64,000 bases of DNA from the NCBI GenBank assembly GCA_016946835.1, contig JACVTC010000085.1, positions 441,001 to 505,000 on the forward strand. The letters are read 5' to 3'. The number at the start of each line of letters is the position of its first letter. Positions within the stretch are counted from its first letter, which is position 1. A program made the position numbers and the translations under genes. The stretch comes from Neocallimastix lanati (nom. inval.). Its lineage: Eukaryota; Neocallimastigomycota; Neocallimastigomycetes; Neocallimastigales; Neocallimastigaceae. This document shows positions 52,331 through 64,000 of the stretch, in pieces. The notes under the pieces are model-generated. The model saw only the letters and a program-made list of their open reading frames with translations, searched no databases and was not told where the DNA came from.

Positions 52331-52486
52331 AATAAATAATAATTAATAAATAATAAATAATAAATAATACATAATGGAATAATTGAATAATGGAATAATG
52401 GAATAAAATGTTGTATAAATGGATAATCAAATATTGTGTAATAAAGTATAAAGTAAAATAGAAAATAGAAAATAAAATAAATTTAT

Positions 52487-52752
<266 letters not shown>

Positions 52753-54295
52753 TAAATTTTATTCAATAAAATAAAATTAAAATTTTAATTATGATTTATT
52801 TTATTTTATAATTTATGAGGAATGATTAAAATAAAAAAAAAAAAAAAAAAGGTTTTATAGATAAAATAAAAAAATAATTATTATTAATCATTAAATATGT
52901 AATAAATAGAAATTGTTATAATAATAATAATAAATTTAATAATTATTATTAATATTATTTTTTATTATTGCAATAAGAATTATATCCATAACTATTATTA
53001 TTTTTATTATTATTACAATAACAATTATGATAAGATGGTATGAAGTGAAGTGATGATAAACCTCAATCTCTTCTAATTATAACAATATTTTTATTTTTCA
53101 TCATTATTTTATTTATAATTTTTTATTTTTTTTGTTACCATAAATACCATCTTTTTATTTTATTATTATAATTACTACTGATTCTCATTTTATTTTTACT
53201 TTTATTATTATTTTATTTCATATTTTTATTATTATTACTATTTTTACTATTATTATTTTATTTCATATTTTTATTATTATTACTATTACTATTACTATTT
53301 TACTTTATATTTTTATTATTATTACTATTACCATTATTATTATATTTCATATTATTATTTTAATTCATACTAATTATTACTATTACTATTACTATTATTA
53401 TTTTACTTTACATTTTTATTACTAATAATAATATTATTATTATTATTATTTTACTTCATATTTTTATTATTATTTTATTTCATATTATTCTTATTATTAT
53501 CATCATTGAAATGGTTTTACTTTTTATTTTTTCTATTTTATTATTATCATTTCTTCTATTTATATATATATATATATTTTTTTTTTACTTTTTTATTTTT
53601 TTTGACAAGTATTTAACATTAATATTTTATTTTTTATTTTATTATTATTATTATTATTCATTATTATTATATTATTTATTATTATTTATTATTATTATTA
53701 TTATTTATTATTATTCAATTTATTATTATTTATTTTTTTTTTTTACTTTTTTATTTAATAAATAATTTTTAAGGTTTTATGGAAATGAATTACAATTTAT
53801 TATGCTACACTTAACAATATATTATACACAAATATCATTGGCAGATTGATAAATGTCAATACTAGTTGATCATATATTAGAATCAACATCAATATATAGT
53901 TCACTTATAATTAACAATTTAACATTTAAAATAGAAATAGGAAAAATTAGATTAGAAAATTTTTAAATTAATTATAAACTTATTTCCAATTGACATTCTC
54001 TAATATTTATCCAATCAATATATTATATTGAATAGAATCAACTACATATATTATTAATGTAATATTATATATGTAATAATGAATTCAATTAAATCTTTTA
54101 AATTTAGATAAAAAATTTTTTTTTAAAATTCAACAAATTCAAAAACTTAAATAAATAGATAAATAGAAATAAATCAATAGAAATAAATAGATAGATGATT
54201 ATTTAAATAAATAATAAAATCAATAGAAAAATAAAAAAAAAAATTAAATAAAATTTGTTAACCAACTCTTCTAATTAATTTTTAATGTTTAATTA

Positions 54296-54443
<148 letters not shown>

Positions 54444-54590
54444 TAATAAACAATAAAATAATAATAATAAACAATAAAATAATAATAATAATAAAATTAT
54501 ATATTAGTTTTAAATATAAATTAATTACATAAAACAAATAAAATAGAAAAAAAAAAAGGCAATTTATATCATATTGAATGAACTTAAAGT

Positions 54591-55073
54591 ATGAATAACG
54601 ACACTACAGGTTTTGTACCTTCAAAAGTTAGAGATCTGGAAAATTTTGACCAGGTTTCTGTTTTTTGTTCTGATATTGGAAATATGCCACCGGACAAAAC
54701 CGCAGAGGCGGAACTTACCATAAAAGAAACAATCAATGCCATTAGTAAAAAAGCAAAAGGATGTACGGACAACTCCATCACTGGACTATATATAGCATTA
54801 ATAGAAAAAATAAAAAATAAACTTTCAATCAGTTTTCCTTTCGTAACCCCATACGCCAATAATGCCATGAACACTATTGCAGGTATTGATTTGATCAACC
54901 ATCCTGATAAATTGGGAACATTGTTGTTCTCTTCTCAACAGATTGAAGGTTATTTCGATTTAGATATTCTATTGGAATCTGCAGGACTATTATATAGATA
55001 TAACTATGAATATTTGAAATCAACGGTAATTCCTTTCATGGAGGACAATGGACTGGAATCTTACATTCCTTAA
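54591..55073 (+). CDS. Orphan single-exon ORF, 160 aa, unrecognised
   Basis: An intron-free frame from ATG (MNNDTTGFVPSKVRDLENF) to TAA with ordinary residue composition and no low complexity. It is clearly less AT-biased than its flanks. It has a Cys-containing N-terminal part (SVFCSDIGNMPPDKTAEAE), a helical middle and the C-terminus FMEDNGLESYIP. No signal peptide, membrane helix or known motif is seen. The following 300 bases keep the same composition but contain no continuation in frame. It could be a genuine small gene, a fragment of a larger decayed gene, or cargo of a mobile element. No function is proposed. Confidence 0.5.
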   Translation: MNNDTTGFVPSKVRDLENFDQVSVFCSDIGNMPPDKTAEAELTIKETINAISKKAKGCTDNSITGLYIALIEKIKNKLSISFPFVTPYANNAMNTIAGIDLINHPDKLGTLLFSSQQIEGYFDLDILLESAGLLYRYNYEYLKSTVIPFMEDNGLESYIP

Positions 55074-55395
55074 TATTTACAAGGAATCGAGATGATTAAA
55101 ACTTTGATTATCAAAATTGTTTCTTTTGAAAAAGAACATAGACCGGGGGGCCTGGTTAGTTTAACAAAAAATAAGATTTGACAGTTATTTTTGCCTATTC
55201 CTGTTCATAATTCATTTGAATAGTTTAGCTCATTTAGTAATGAAAATTTTTGATAGAGGGAAAGGAAATTGCGTCGCATTTAAAAAAAATAGGACAAAGT
55301 CAACATTGGTAGATTGTGAATTTCATCATTCAGAGAATTATTAGAAGGGACAAGAATTTTAATTTCGGAGGCAGGGAGGTCGCTGTTCTTCAGTT
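55074..55395. other. Non-repetitive segment downstream of the orphan ORF
   Basis: This stretch shares the balanced composition of the ORF before it, including GACCGGGGGGCCTGG near 55142. On the minus strand about 38 codons are open from 55395 to a stop near 55283, behind a poly-A tract and an AG, ending in a hydrophobic run. It could be a terminal exon or a gene relic; no family is visible. Confidence 0.3.
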
Positions 55396-56081
55396 TTTTT
55401 TTTTTTTTTTAAAAAAAAAAAAATTTAAGTAAAATAATCTTTATAATTCATCAACATTTCGACCATTATTCCCTTCTAAATGATCTTTTGTCATGTCTAG
55501 ATCACATAAGCCATATATATGTCAATCATATTTATTATAATAATAATAATAAAAGATCAAATTTTAATGGAAGTATCCAAATACAATCGAATGGTATGTT
55601 TTGATAGATTATATAAACTAAATAAATATCCTTGTATTTAAAAAAATTTATTCATAGAAATTTTTTTTTTTTAGTATAGTTGTTTTAACTTCATTCATTA
55701 GTCATAAATTTTAATTATAAATAGTTTTTTTAATTTCATTCATTAGTTATCAATTTTAATTATAAATAGTTTTTTTAACTTCATTCATTAGTTATCAATT
55801 TTAATTATAAATAGTTTTTTTTAACTTCATCCATTAGTCATCAATTTTAATTATAAATAGTTTTTTTAACTTCATCCATTAGTCATCAATTTTAATTATA
55901 AATAGTTTTTTTAACTTATTCATTAGTCATCAATTTTAATTATAAATAGTTTTTTTAACTTCATTCATTAGTCATCAATTTTAATTATAAATAGTTTTTT
56001 TAACTTCATTCATTAGTCATCAATTTTAATTATAAATAAGAAAAGTTCTGTCTTCATAAATTATATAAATTTAAATAAATG

Positions 56082-56120
<39 letters not shown>

Positions 56121-56350
56121 AAATCCCTACCCTTTATATACTTTATTTAAAGATTTGAATAATATCTATTTATAATTAAAGTATAGAGAAATAAATAGTA
56201 ATGAAAAAATAATAATAAATAAATAAATTATATATAAACTGTCATTATTTATTATGATTTATTATTATTTTTTTTTTATTTTAATTATTATTTTTCACCA
56301 TTACATATTAAATATTACTATTATACGTATTACAATTTAACTAATATTAC

Positions 56351-56398
<48 letters not shown>

Positions 56399-56647
56399 CA
56401 TTATAAATCTTATAATTAATAATTAATCAAAATAATATTATATTATTATGTATTAATTTATGAAATAAATTTTCATAAAATATAAAAAAGAAATTAAATT
56501 ATAAATAATTTAATATTAATATATAAATATCAATATTATAATTGTATAAAAATAAAATAAAATAAAATATAAAAATATATATAATATAAAGTAAATGATT
56601 TTATTAATAAAATGATTAATTATTAAAGTATAAATATATATTTATCT
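55396..56647. other. AT-rich spacer holding a minisatellite
   Basis: It contains the 45-bp tandem repeat (55682-56037), a poly-A run of about 35 bases (56083-56117) and another of about 42 (56356-56397). No coding signal. Confidence 0.6.
55682..56037. repeat. 45-bp minisatellite, about 8 copies
   Basis: Unit of about 45 bases: a T run of 6-8, AACTTCATTCATTAGTCATC, then AATTTTAATTATAAATAG. Copies differ by a few substitutions (ATTAGTTATC, CATCCATTAG, one copy lacking CTTCATT) and by T-run length. No open frame crosses it. Confidence 0.95.
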
Positions 56648-56938
56648 ATTCTATTCGGGAGAGTTGCATTTCCCCAAATTGCATTTCGCCAAGTGGCGTA
56701 GTATTAAAATGTTGCATTTCCCCAGGTTGCATTTCGACAAGTAGAGTATTGATATAAATAAATGAATAAATAAATAAATATTAATTCAAAATATATTTTT
56801 TTTAAAATTGTTTTTATGCGATATTAATAATAATTAATTTTATTTATTGATTTAATTATTTATTTAATAATTTTCAATTTGGCGAAATGCAACTTGGCGA
56901 ATTGCAATCTGGCGAAATGCCCCACACCCATTCTATTC
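56648..56938. mobile_element. Complete MITE (273 bp) with inverted repeats and perfect 9-bp target duplication
   Basis: The element spans 56657-56929 and is flanked on both sides by ATTCTATTC (56648-56656 and 56930-56938). The left end starts GGGAGAGTTGCATTTCCCC; the right end, reverse-complemented, starts GGGTGTGGGGCATTTCGCC. The two ends agree at about 31 of 38 positions. Each terminus is made of repeated 15-base units of GGCGAA(A/T)TGC type, three of them in the right end. The middle is AT-rich with no ORF. A 9-bp target duplication with long inverted termini is typical of Mutator-like (MULE) elements. It is non-autonomous. Confidence 0.88.
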
Positions 56939-57187
56939 ATTGACTAGCATTATATATATATATATAAACTTTGTATATTTTGTATATATATTTATTTTTA
57001 TTTTTATTATTATTATTATTATTACTAAACAAATCAACTATATTTTTTTTAAACCTTTTGTTAAACATTCAATATATATATATATTAATTTGAAAGGAAA
57101 AAAACAAAAAAAAAAGGTTAAATAGAAGATTAAATATTTAAATAGAATAACGATAATTATTATTAATTGTTGTCATAAATAAAAAAA

Positions 57188-57218
<31 letters not shown>

Positions 57219-57379
57219 GATGGATGTATTTCAAAGAAAAAAAAAATTACTATTAAATATTATAATGATATATGATGATATTAGAATTGATTTATTAAAA
57301 ATAAATTATTATTAAATAACTAGTTTTTTTTTTTTTTTTTTTACCAAATAAAAATAAAAAATAAAAAAATAAAAATAAA

Positions 57380-57425
<46 letters not shown>

Positions 57426-57827
57426 AATAATAAATAATAATGATATTTATAATAAATAAATAAAAAAAAAAAATTTTTTTTTAATAAATCATCATGATGA
57501 AACTACGACGACATCTACCTATGACTACCACTACCACCATAAATTTTATAAATTTATCCAAGAGTAAAAATAAAATTTTTTAATTTCAATATATAAAAAA
57601 AAATTAAAAATAAAAATATATAAAAATAAAAAAGAATTAAAAAAAAAAAATAAAAAAAAAATAAAAATAAAAATAAAAAAAAATTAAAAATAAAAAAATA
57701 GTTCTATTACTCTTTATTCACTTATTTTAAAATTATTTTTTTATATTTAGTGATTGATAAAATTATTTTATTATATATATATGTATGTGTAGAATATTAA
57801 TTATAATTTTAAAATAATAGTCATTCA

Positions 57828-57875
<48 letters not shown>

Positions 57876-58053
57876 ACAACTATTTATTGATAAAGGTTTA
57901 GGTTTCAATGATGCTTATAATTTTATTTTATTTTATTTTATTTTATTAATTTATTTAAAAAAAATATATATATATATATGTATATATGTATATATGTATA
58001 TATTTATATATAGGTTTATGGTATAGATTATAAAAAAAAAAACTTTTTTTTTT
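56939..58053. other. AT-rich spacer
   Basis: Poly-T/A runs (57188-57218, 57383-57423, 57829-57873) and a short GACGAC/ACCACC-containing patch (57495-57540) without an open frame. It carries the 3' flank of MTR4. Confidence 0.6.
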
Positions 58054-58757
58054 TTATAGATATAAACTGGCAGAGAAAACTATACCCCGATGATGTACTT
58101 TCGTCGCTGAAGTAAGTAATATTGATTTAATAGTAATAATAAATAAATTATTAATATTATATATTTATAAAATATAATATTATATTATATATATATATAA
58201 AGGATATTAATAATAATAATAAATTTTTTTTTTTTTTTTTTATTTTTACCTTCTTTAAATTTATTTTCTAATTCAACGTTACCGATGACATGAGCCGCAT
58301 TCACCAATTGTTTTAACATTTCATCAATGGTTTTAATGACTCGGGTAATCGATCCCTCATACATAGTTGTCAATTTACAGATATTGACAAAAGGTTCACC
58401 TTCTCCCCAGGCATAGATAGCATTTATTAAATTTTTACTGAAACTTTCAATATATTTTTCTTCATCTATTTCTACTTTACTTTCAATACTAATCTTCATA
58501 ATCTTCTTTACTGTATCCATTAATCGTTTATATGGATTCCACATATCTTTCCTTACATTAACGGATTCACTATTTTTAATCTTTTTTAATTTAATTTTTT
58601 TAATTCATTCATATATATATATATATATTTTAAAATAATAATAATAATAATAACAATAATAATGAATTTAAATATTAATTATTATTCTTTGAATCATATA
58701 TATAATTTATGATTTTTATTTTATTTTTATTTTTTTTTTTTTTTTATTTTTTCCAAC

Positions 58758-58788
<31 letters not shown>

Positions 58789-60942
58789 TTATGAATTAAT
58801 GAATTATTTTATTTTTCCTAACCTTTTCTTGAGAAACTAAACAACTTAAAAGGGCAATAATTTGTGGAATAGTTAAATCATTAAAGGCACCATCAAATAA
58901 CATTTCAGTGATCACTAATTCATCACCTGTCATAATTTCACAAGCAACACGTCCCTTTAATTCTAAAATTCCTGAAGAAGACATAAATCCTAATCTAATA
59001 ATATATATAATGTTAATATATATATATGGTTTTTATATGGTTTATATATAGTTTATATATGGTATATATATGTTTTATATATGGTTTAAATATATATTAA
59101 ATACATAAAATTATAATATTATCATAGAATAAAATTTTATATATAATATATAAAATATAACTTCATATTAATACTAATATTATAAATTATAAATACTATA
59201 TATATTTTATATTAATAATAATAATAATAATTATAATAAATTATTTGATATAATATAATATATAAAAAAAAAAAAAGTTTACCTTCGAAGTACTCTCTTT
59301 TTATATTTTAATTCATCTAATTTTAATATATTATTCATACGATCCACTTTTCTTTTCATATATTTTATTTTTTTATCAAGAATAACTTTTTTATCATATT
59401 GTTCAAAGAGGCTCTTCAATTTTGGTGATTCATGTAATGGATGTTCATATAACCTTGTTTCTAATACTCTAATTTTCTAATATTATAAATTTTTATTATA
59501 TATATATATTTATTATACATAAAATATATATAAAAAAAATAAAAATAAAAATAAAAATAAATAAATGAATAAAATTAAATAAAATTAAATAAATGAATAA
59601 AATTAAATAAATGAATAAAATTAAATAAATGAATAAAATGAAATTAAATAAATGAAATTAAATAAATAAATAAAATTAAATAAATAAATAAATAAATAAA
59701 AAGATAATAGATTACTTTAATTAATTTTTCGAAGGAGGAATCGTTAATTTTTAAATCTTCTATTGGATCTAACAATGGAATTCCATCTGAGAAATTTTTA
59801 GCCACTTCAGATAAGACTTTTGCCATCTGTTGACGAGATTCTAGTGATTTAAGATTTTTAGGTAGGAAGACGCGTACCGAACTAATCTCTTCCACAGAAC
59901 TTAAATCACAAGGAATAACGATAGGATCTCCCTTTTCTCCTTCTCCACAAGGTTCTGGTGGTAAATGATCCTTTTCTGTACCTGGCTTACATATCAGAAG
60001 AACATCAATGATATAACGTTGATCTTCCAATTCTGACTTTATATCACTTCCTTTCACTTGAGCAAAACATTTTTGATAATTTACTAAGATACCCCAACCA
60101 AAGTCACGGGTAACTTCCTGATAATCCTTTAAAATTTCATCATCTTCTAATTCTCTATTCTCTTCCTCCCCTCCTCCTTCTCCATCAAAATCAAAAGTAC
60201 CTGTACCGGCAGTGGGATTGGCCATATCAATATCATGATTTAATTTTATATGAACCAATCGACCCGACTGTAAAAATGGTAATATGTAAGCTGGATGATT
60301 AATTACCGATTTAAAATCACCCCTATAGATTTCTAATTGTTGATAAATATTATAGTAATCTTCTATACTTTCTTCATCTTCAATAATGATATGAAAGGCT
60401 TGTTCCTGTAAAGTTTTTAAATTATTTTCTAATCCAGGTATTTTCTCTCGATTTTGATATTGGAAAAAACTTTTTTCTAAGATGGCTTCCGGCTTATAAT
60501 TTTCCATACGTAATAAATTTAGAATCATACAATATTTAATATTGAAGGCACTATTAAGTTTATTGGGACTACCACCAATCATATCTCTAACACTTTTACT
60601 TTCTATTTTTTTATCCAACATTAAAATTGATATACCACAATCATCAATACCTCTACGACCAGCTCTTCCACTCATCTTTTTTTTTTTTTTTTTCAAATCA
60701 ATATTCATATATATTTATATATAAATATTGTATTATATTTATATATTTAAATTAATAAATTTATATATATATATATATAATTGTATTAATAAATAAATAA
60801 TTAAATATGAATTATATATTATATTAATAGATAATAGATAATAATTTTAGTTTATATGTATATTATATATTAATAATAATAATTATAATAATTGATAATA
60901 TGAAAGAAATATTAAATAATTATTAATAAAATATAACATCTT

Positions 60943-60974
<32 letters not shown>

Positions 60975-61634
60975 TGTTTATTTATTTATTAAATATTTAT
61001 CTATCTATCTATCTATTTATTTATTTATTTATTTATCTTTTATTTATCTATAATTTATTAATTTATTTATTTATTTATTTATCCATTTATTTGTTTTTAT
61101 TTAATTATTCATTTATTCATTTTATATATTTATATATATATATTACTTTATCTTACCTGTATATATTCACCACTGGTTAACCAACGACGACGTCGACCAT
61201 CAAATTTTCTTAATTTAGTAAAAACAACGGTTTTAGCTGGCATATTTAAACCAATAGAAAAAGTTTCCGTTGCGAATAATATTTTAACTAAACCTTCCTG
61301 GAAAAGAATTTCAATAATTTCTTTTAAAAGAGGAAGTAATCCTGAATGATGAATTCCTATACCTCTTTTTAAAATTGGTATCATATTTTGAATTTGATAT
61401 AATTGAAAATCTTCATCCGATAATGAGGCTGTAGCATTTTTAAAAATAATATCAATCATCTCTTTTTCTTTATCATTATTAAAATCAAATTTTGACAATT
61501 GAACGGCCAAAGCTTCACAATCTGCTTTTGAAAATGAAAAAACAATGGCTGGTTGATAACTTTTTGATATAATCATTTTAACGATATTAAATATGTCATG
61601 AAAGTCTTTTTATTATATGTAATAATCATATAAA

Positions 61635-61677
<43 letters not shown>

Positions 61678-61783
61678 TAAAGAATAATTATATATATGAT
61701 GTTAAGAAAAAAAAAATAAATAAATAAAAAATAAAAAAAAAAATAATTGTATAAAGAATAATTATATAGAAAATTATATAAAA

Positions 61784-61817
<34 letters not shown>

Positions 61818-62264
61818 ATTGAATAAAAAATAATTATATAGAAAATTATATAGAATATAAAAAAAAATAATTGTATAAAGAATAATTATATATAAATTTT
61901 TACAGAATATAAAAAAAAATAATTATATAAAAAAATTATATCAAAATATATATGGTATAGAATAATAATTATGTATAAATTTATATAAAATATAATATTT
62001 AATATATATGTATTTTAATAATTATAATAAATATATTTAAAAATATATAAAAAATAAAAATATTAAAAAATAAAAAATATATATCAAAAATATAATTGAA
62101 TATATAATATAATATATGAAAAGTATAAAATAAAATATATATATCCAGGTATTATTAATACGAATACTATTTAATATTTTTTTTTCTTAATTCATTATCA
62201 TTATCAATGTACTTTAAGTTTTATATTTTATCAAGATCGATTATAAATATAATATATATATGAT

Positions 62265-62303
<39 letters not shown>

Positions 62304-63835
62304 TTACTATCATTATTATCATTGTTATTATTATTATTATATATTACCTTTAGAATTATTTTTCCATTTCTTAACCTTGCTTTCATTTTCTAAATTTTGT
62401 TGATCTAAAATAGTCATAACCGTATTAAAATTATCATGATGAAATTGACCTACTTCATCAATAGCAAGATAAATACCGCTGCCATTTATAGGGAAAATAT
62501 AATGTTGTAATGGAGTTGGTCGATAATCCGTATAAATTACATGGCATGGTTGTTTATGTATTTTACAAACCCATTCAGCAAATTGAGTTGCGTTTGGTAT
62601 AGTTGCTGATAAAAATATAAATCGTGTTTGTGAAGGTAAAAGTATAATAGATTCTTCCCATACAACACCTCTCTCTTTATTTTTATTTGATTATCAAATA
62701 AAAAAATAAAATAAAATAAAAAATAAAATATAAAATATAAAAATAAAAATAAACATAAGCATAAAATAAAATAAAATAATTAATATATTTATATTATATA
62801 TTCATTAATATATATAGTTTTAAAAATTATTTTGCATTATAATTTTTATTTATTAATTTTTTTAATAGTATTATTATTAATAAATGATTATTTAAATGAT
62901 TATTATTATTATTACCCATATTTTGCATATAATGAATTTCATCAAAAATAACCCATACTACTTCCTTAATAATTTGATTTTTTCTATAAAGCATAACTCT
63001 TAAAATTTCGGTAGTCATAACCAAACAACTGGCATTAGGATTAATAGTAACATCTCCTGTAATTAAACCAACATCCCCAAATTCTTGTATAAAATCTCTA
63101 TATTTTTGATTTGATAATGCCTTTATTAGAATTTAGATTAAATATATATATATATATATATATTGATAATAATAATAATAATAATAATAATATAATATAA
63201 TAATAATAATAATATAATAATAATATAATAATAATAATCATATAATAATAATATATAATAATAAATATTATTGTATAATTTAATTAAATATATATATATA
63301 TATAATGAAACAAAAAGAAATTTGATTAATTATTAAATTGAAATTTCAATTAAAATAGAAATTAAAAATTTACCAATAAAATATAAATAATATATATTTT
63401 TTATATTTATTGTATTAATATGTATATATAAGTATTATTTTTTAACAAATAAAAATAAAATAAAATTTAAACTCTTAAATTCAAAAAAAAAAAAAAAAAG
63501 TAAAAGTAAAAAAAATAAAAAACAAAAAATAAATAAATAAATAAAAATATTAAAACATTAAAAGAATATATATATTGTACCTTAATAGGACTAGTATAAA
63601 TAACTCTTTCTCTATTTTTTAAAGCTTTAGCAATAGCATATTCCGCAACAACAGTTTTACCTGCACTTGTATGAGCACTAATTAATGCAGATTCATTTCT
63701 TTCAATACAATTCACTGAATATTTCTGAAATGGATCTAATTTAAATTTATATTTTCTTGCAGGTTCCTCAGGTAAAGGTTCACCCCTTATTGAAGTATAA
63801 TTATAACCAACAGGATATACAACTTCATGTCTAAC
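58054..63835 (-). CDS. MTR4: MTR4/SKIV2L2-type DExH RNA helicase, 5' end beyond window
   Basis: Exons in transcript order: 63581-63835, 62916-63120, 62348-62674, 61157-61605, 59716-60675, 59283-59476, 58823-58994, 58250-58580 and 58054-58106. Phases match, giving about 981 codons. An AG acceptor before 63835 shows that at least one N-terminal exon lies right of the window. MTR4 is the 3'-5' helicase that feeds nuclear RNA to the exosome, alone or in TRAMP-type complexes. Motifs: [10 protein letters not shown], Ia YTSPIK, Ib [51 protein letters not shown] (split by an intron after Q). The arch with its KOW part ([12 protein letters not shown]) separates it from SKI2. The C-terminal DSHCT part ([20 protein letters not shown]) and the final SASLYL-stop are intact. 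Confidence 0.96.
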
Positions 63836-64000
63836 CTAAGTGAAAAAATAATTTGTATTAATATATTATATAAAAATAATATATATATATAAAAAAAAAA
63901 AAAAAATTAAAATTATTTTTTAAAATTTAATTTTAAAATTTTTATTATATAAATATATATAAATAATTATTTAAAATGGATTTCTCAAATTTTAAAATTT
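63836..64000 (-). other. MTR4 intron, continuing past the window edge
   Basis: AT-rich sequence directly upstream of the acceptor at 63836-63837. No further exon is visible in the last 165 bases. Confidence 0.7.

Noticed and set aside
54584-54898. Minus-strand ORF overlapping the orphan ORF
   Set aside because: Antisense of 54591-55073. The plus frame is longer, starts with ATG and ends at a stop followed by non-coding DNA; neither has homology I recognise, so strand choice is likely but not certain.

Overview
The window is extremely A+T-rich eukaryotic DNA. Spacers are built almost entirely of A/T homopolymers and TAA/ATT-type microsatellites. Genes are split by short AT-rich GT-AG introns and look like coding islands in this background. 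Two gene types (a Zn2Cys6 binuclear-cluster transcription factor and PAN3) together with this composition suggest a fungus. An anaerobic gut fungus (Neocallimastigomycota) fits best, but the lineage is an inference, not proven by any single gene.

Layout. (1) Positions 1-3610 form a compositionally foreign, virus-like island. It holds a truncated, frameshifted cap N7-methyltransferase-like ORF on + and a broken unrecognised ORF pair on -. It ends at a 19-bp sequence that is also the terminus of a complete MITE at 56657-56929. (2) 4862-7223 (+) is a six-exon gene of unknown function. (3) 7861-8032 is a short 5'-truncated LINE copy with perfect target-site duplications (TSDs). (4) 9066-14519 (-) is a 23-exon gene that I reconstruct as an MCMDC2-like degenerate MCM protein. 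Upstream of it, also on -, is an acidic protein gene (14626-15770). (5) 17782-18490 (-) is a small Zn2Cys6 protein. (6) 24004-29182 (+) is PAN3 in 14 exons. (7) 31383-41513 (-) encodes a giant multi-pass membrane protein of about 2,450-2,500 residues, much less AT-biased than its surroundings. (8) 45999-46784 (-) is a second LINE 3' end with a zinc-knuckle coding remnant. (9) 48067-50039 (-) is S-adenosylmethionine decarboxylase in four exons. (10) 50040-54590 is mostly satellite and microsatellite. (11) 54591-55073 (+) is an orphan single-exon ORF, followed by a 45-bp minisatellite. (12) 58054-63835 (-) is MTR4, the exosome-associated RNA helicase, complete except for its N-terminal exon(s) beyond the right edge.

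The host genes are ordinary housekeeping functions: mRNA deadenylation (PAN3), nuclear RNA surveillance (MTR4), polyamine synthesis (AdoMetDC) and chromosome/meiotic maintenance (MCMDC2-like). They are not an operon and show no joint logic. The mobile and virus-like fraction is where the unexpected content lies: two LINE insertions with target duplications, a 9-bp-TSD MITE, and the same terminal motif at the edge of the virus-like island. All exon boundaries were read by eye from GT/AG sites, reading phase and family conservation.
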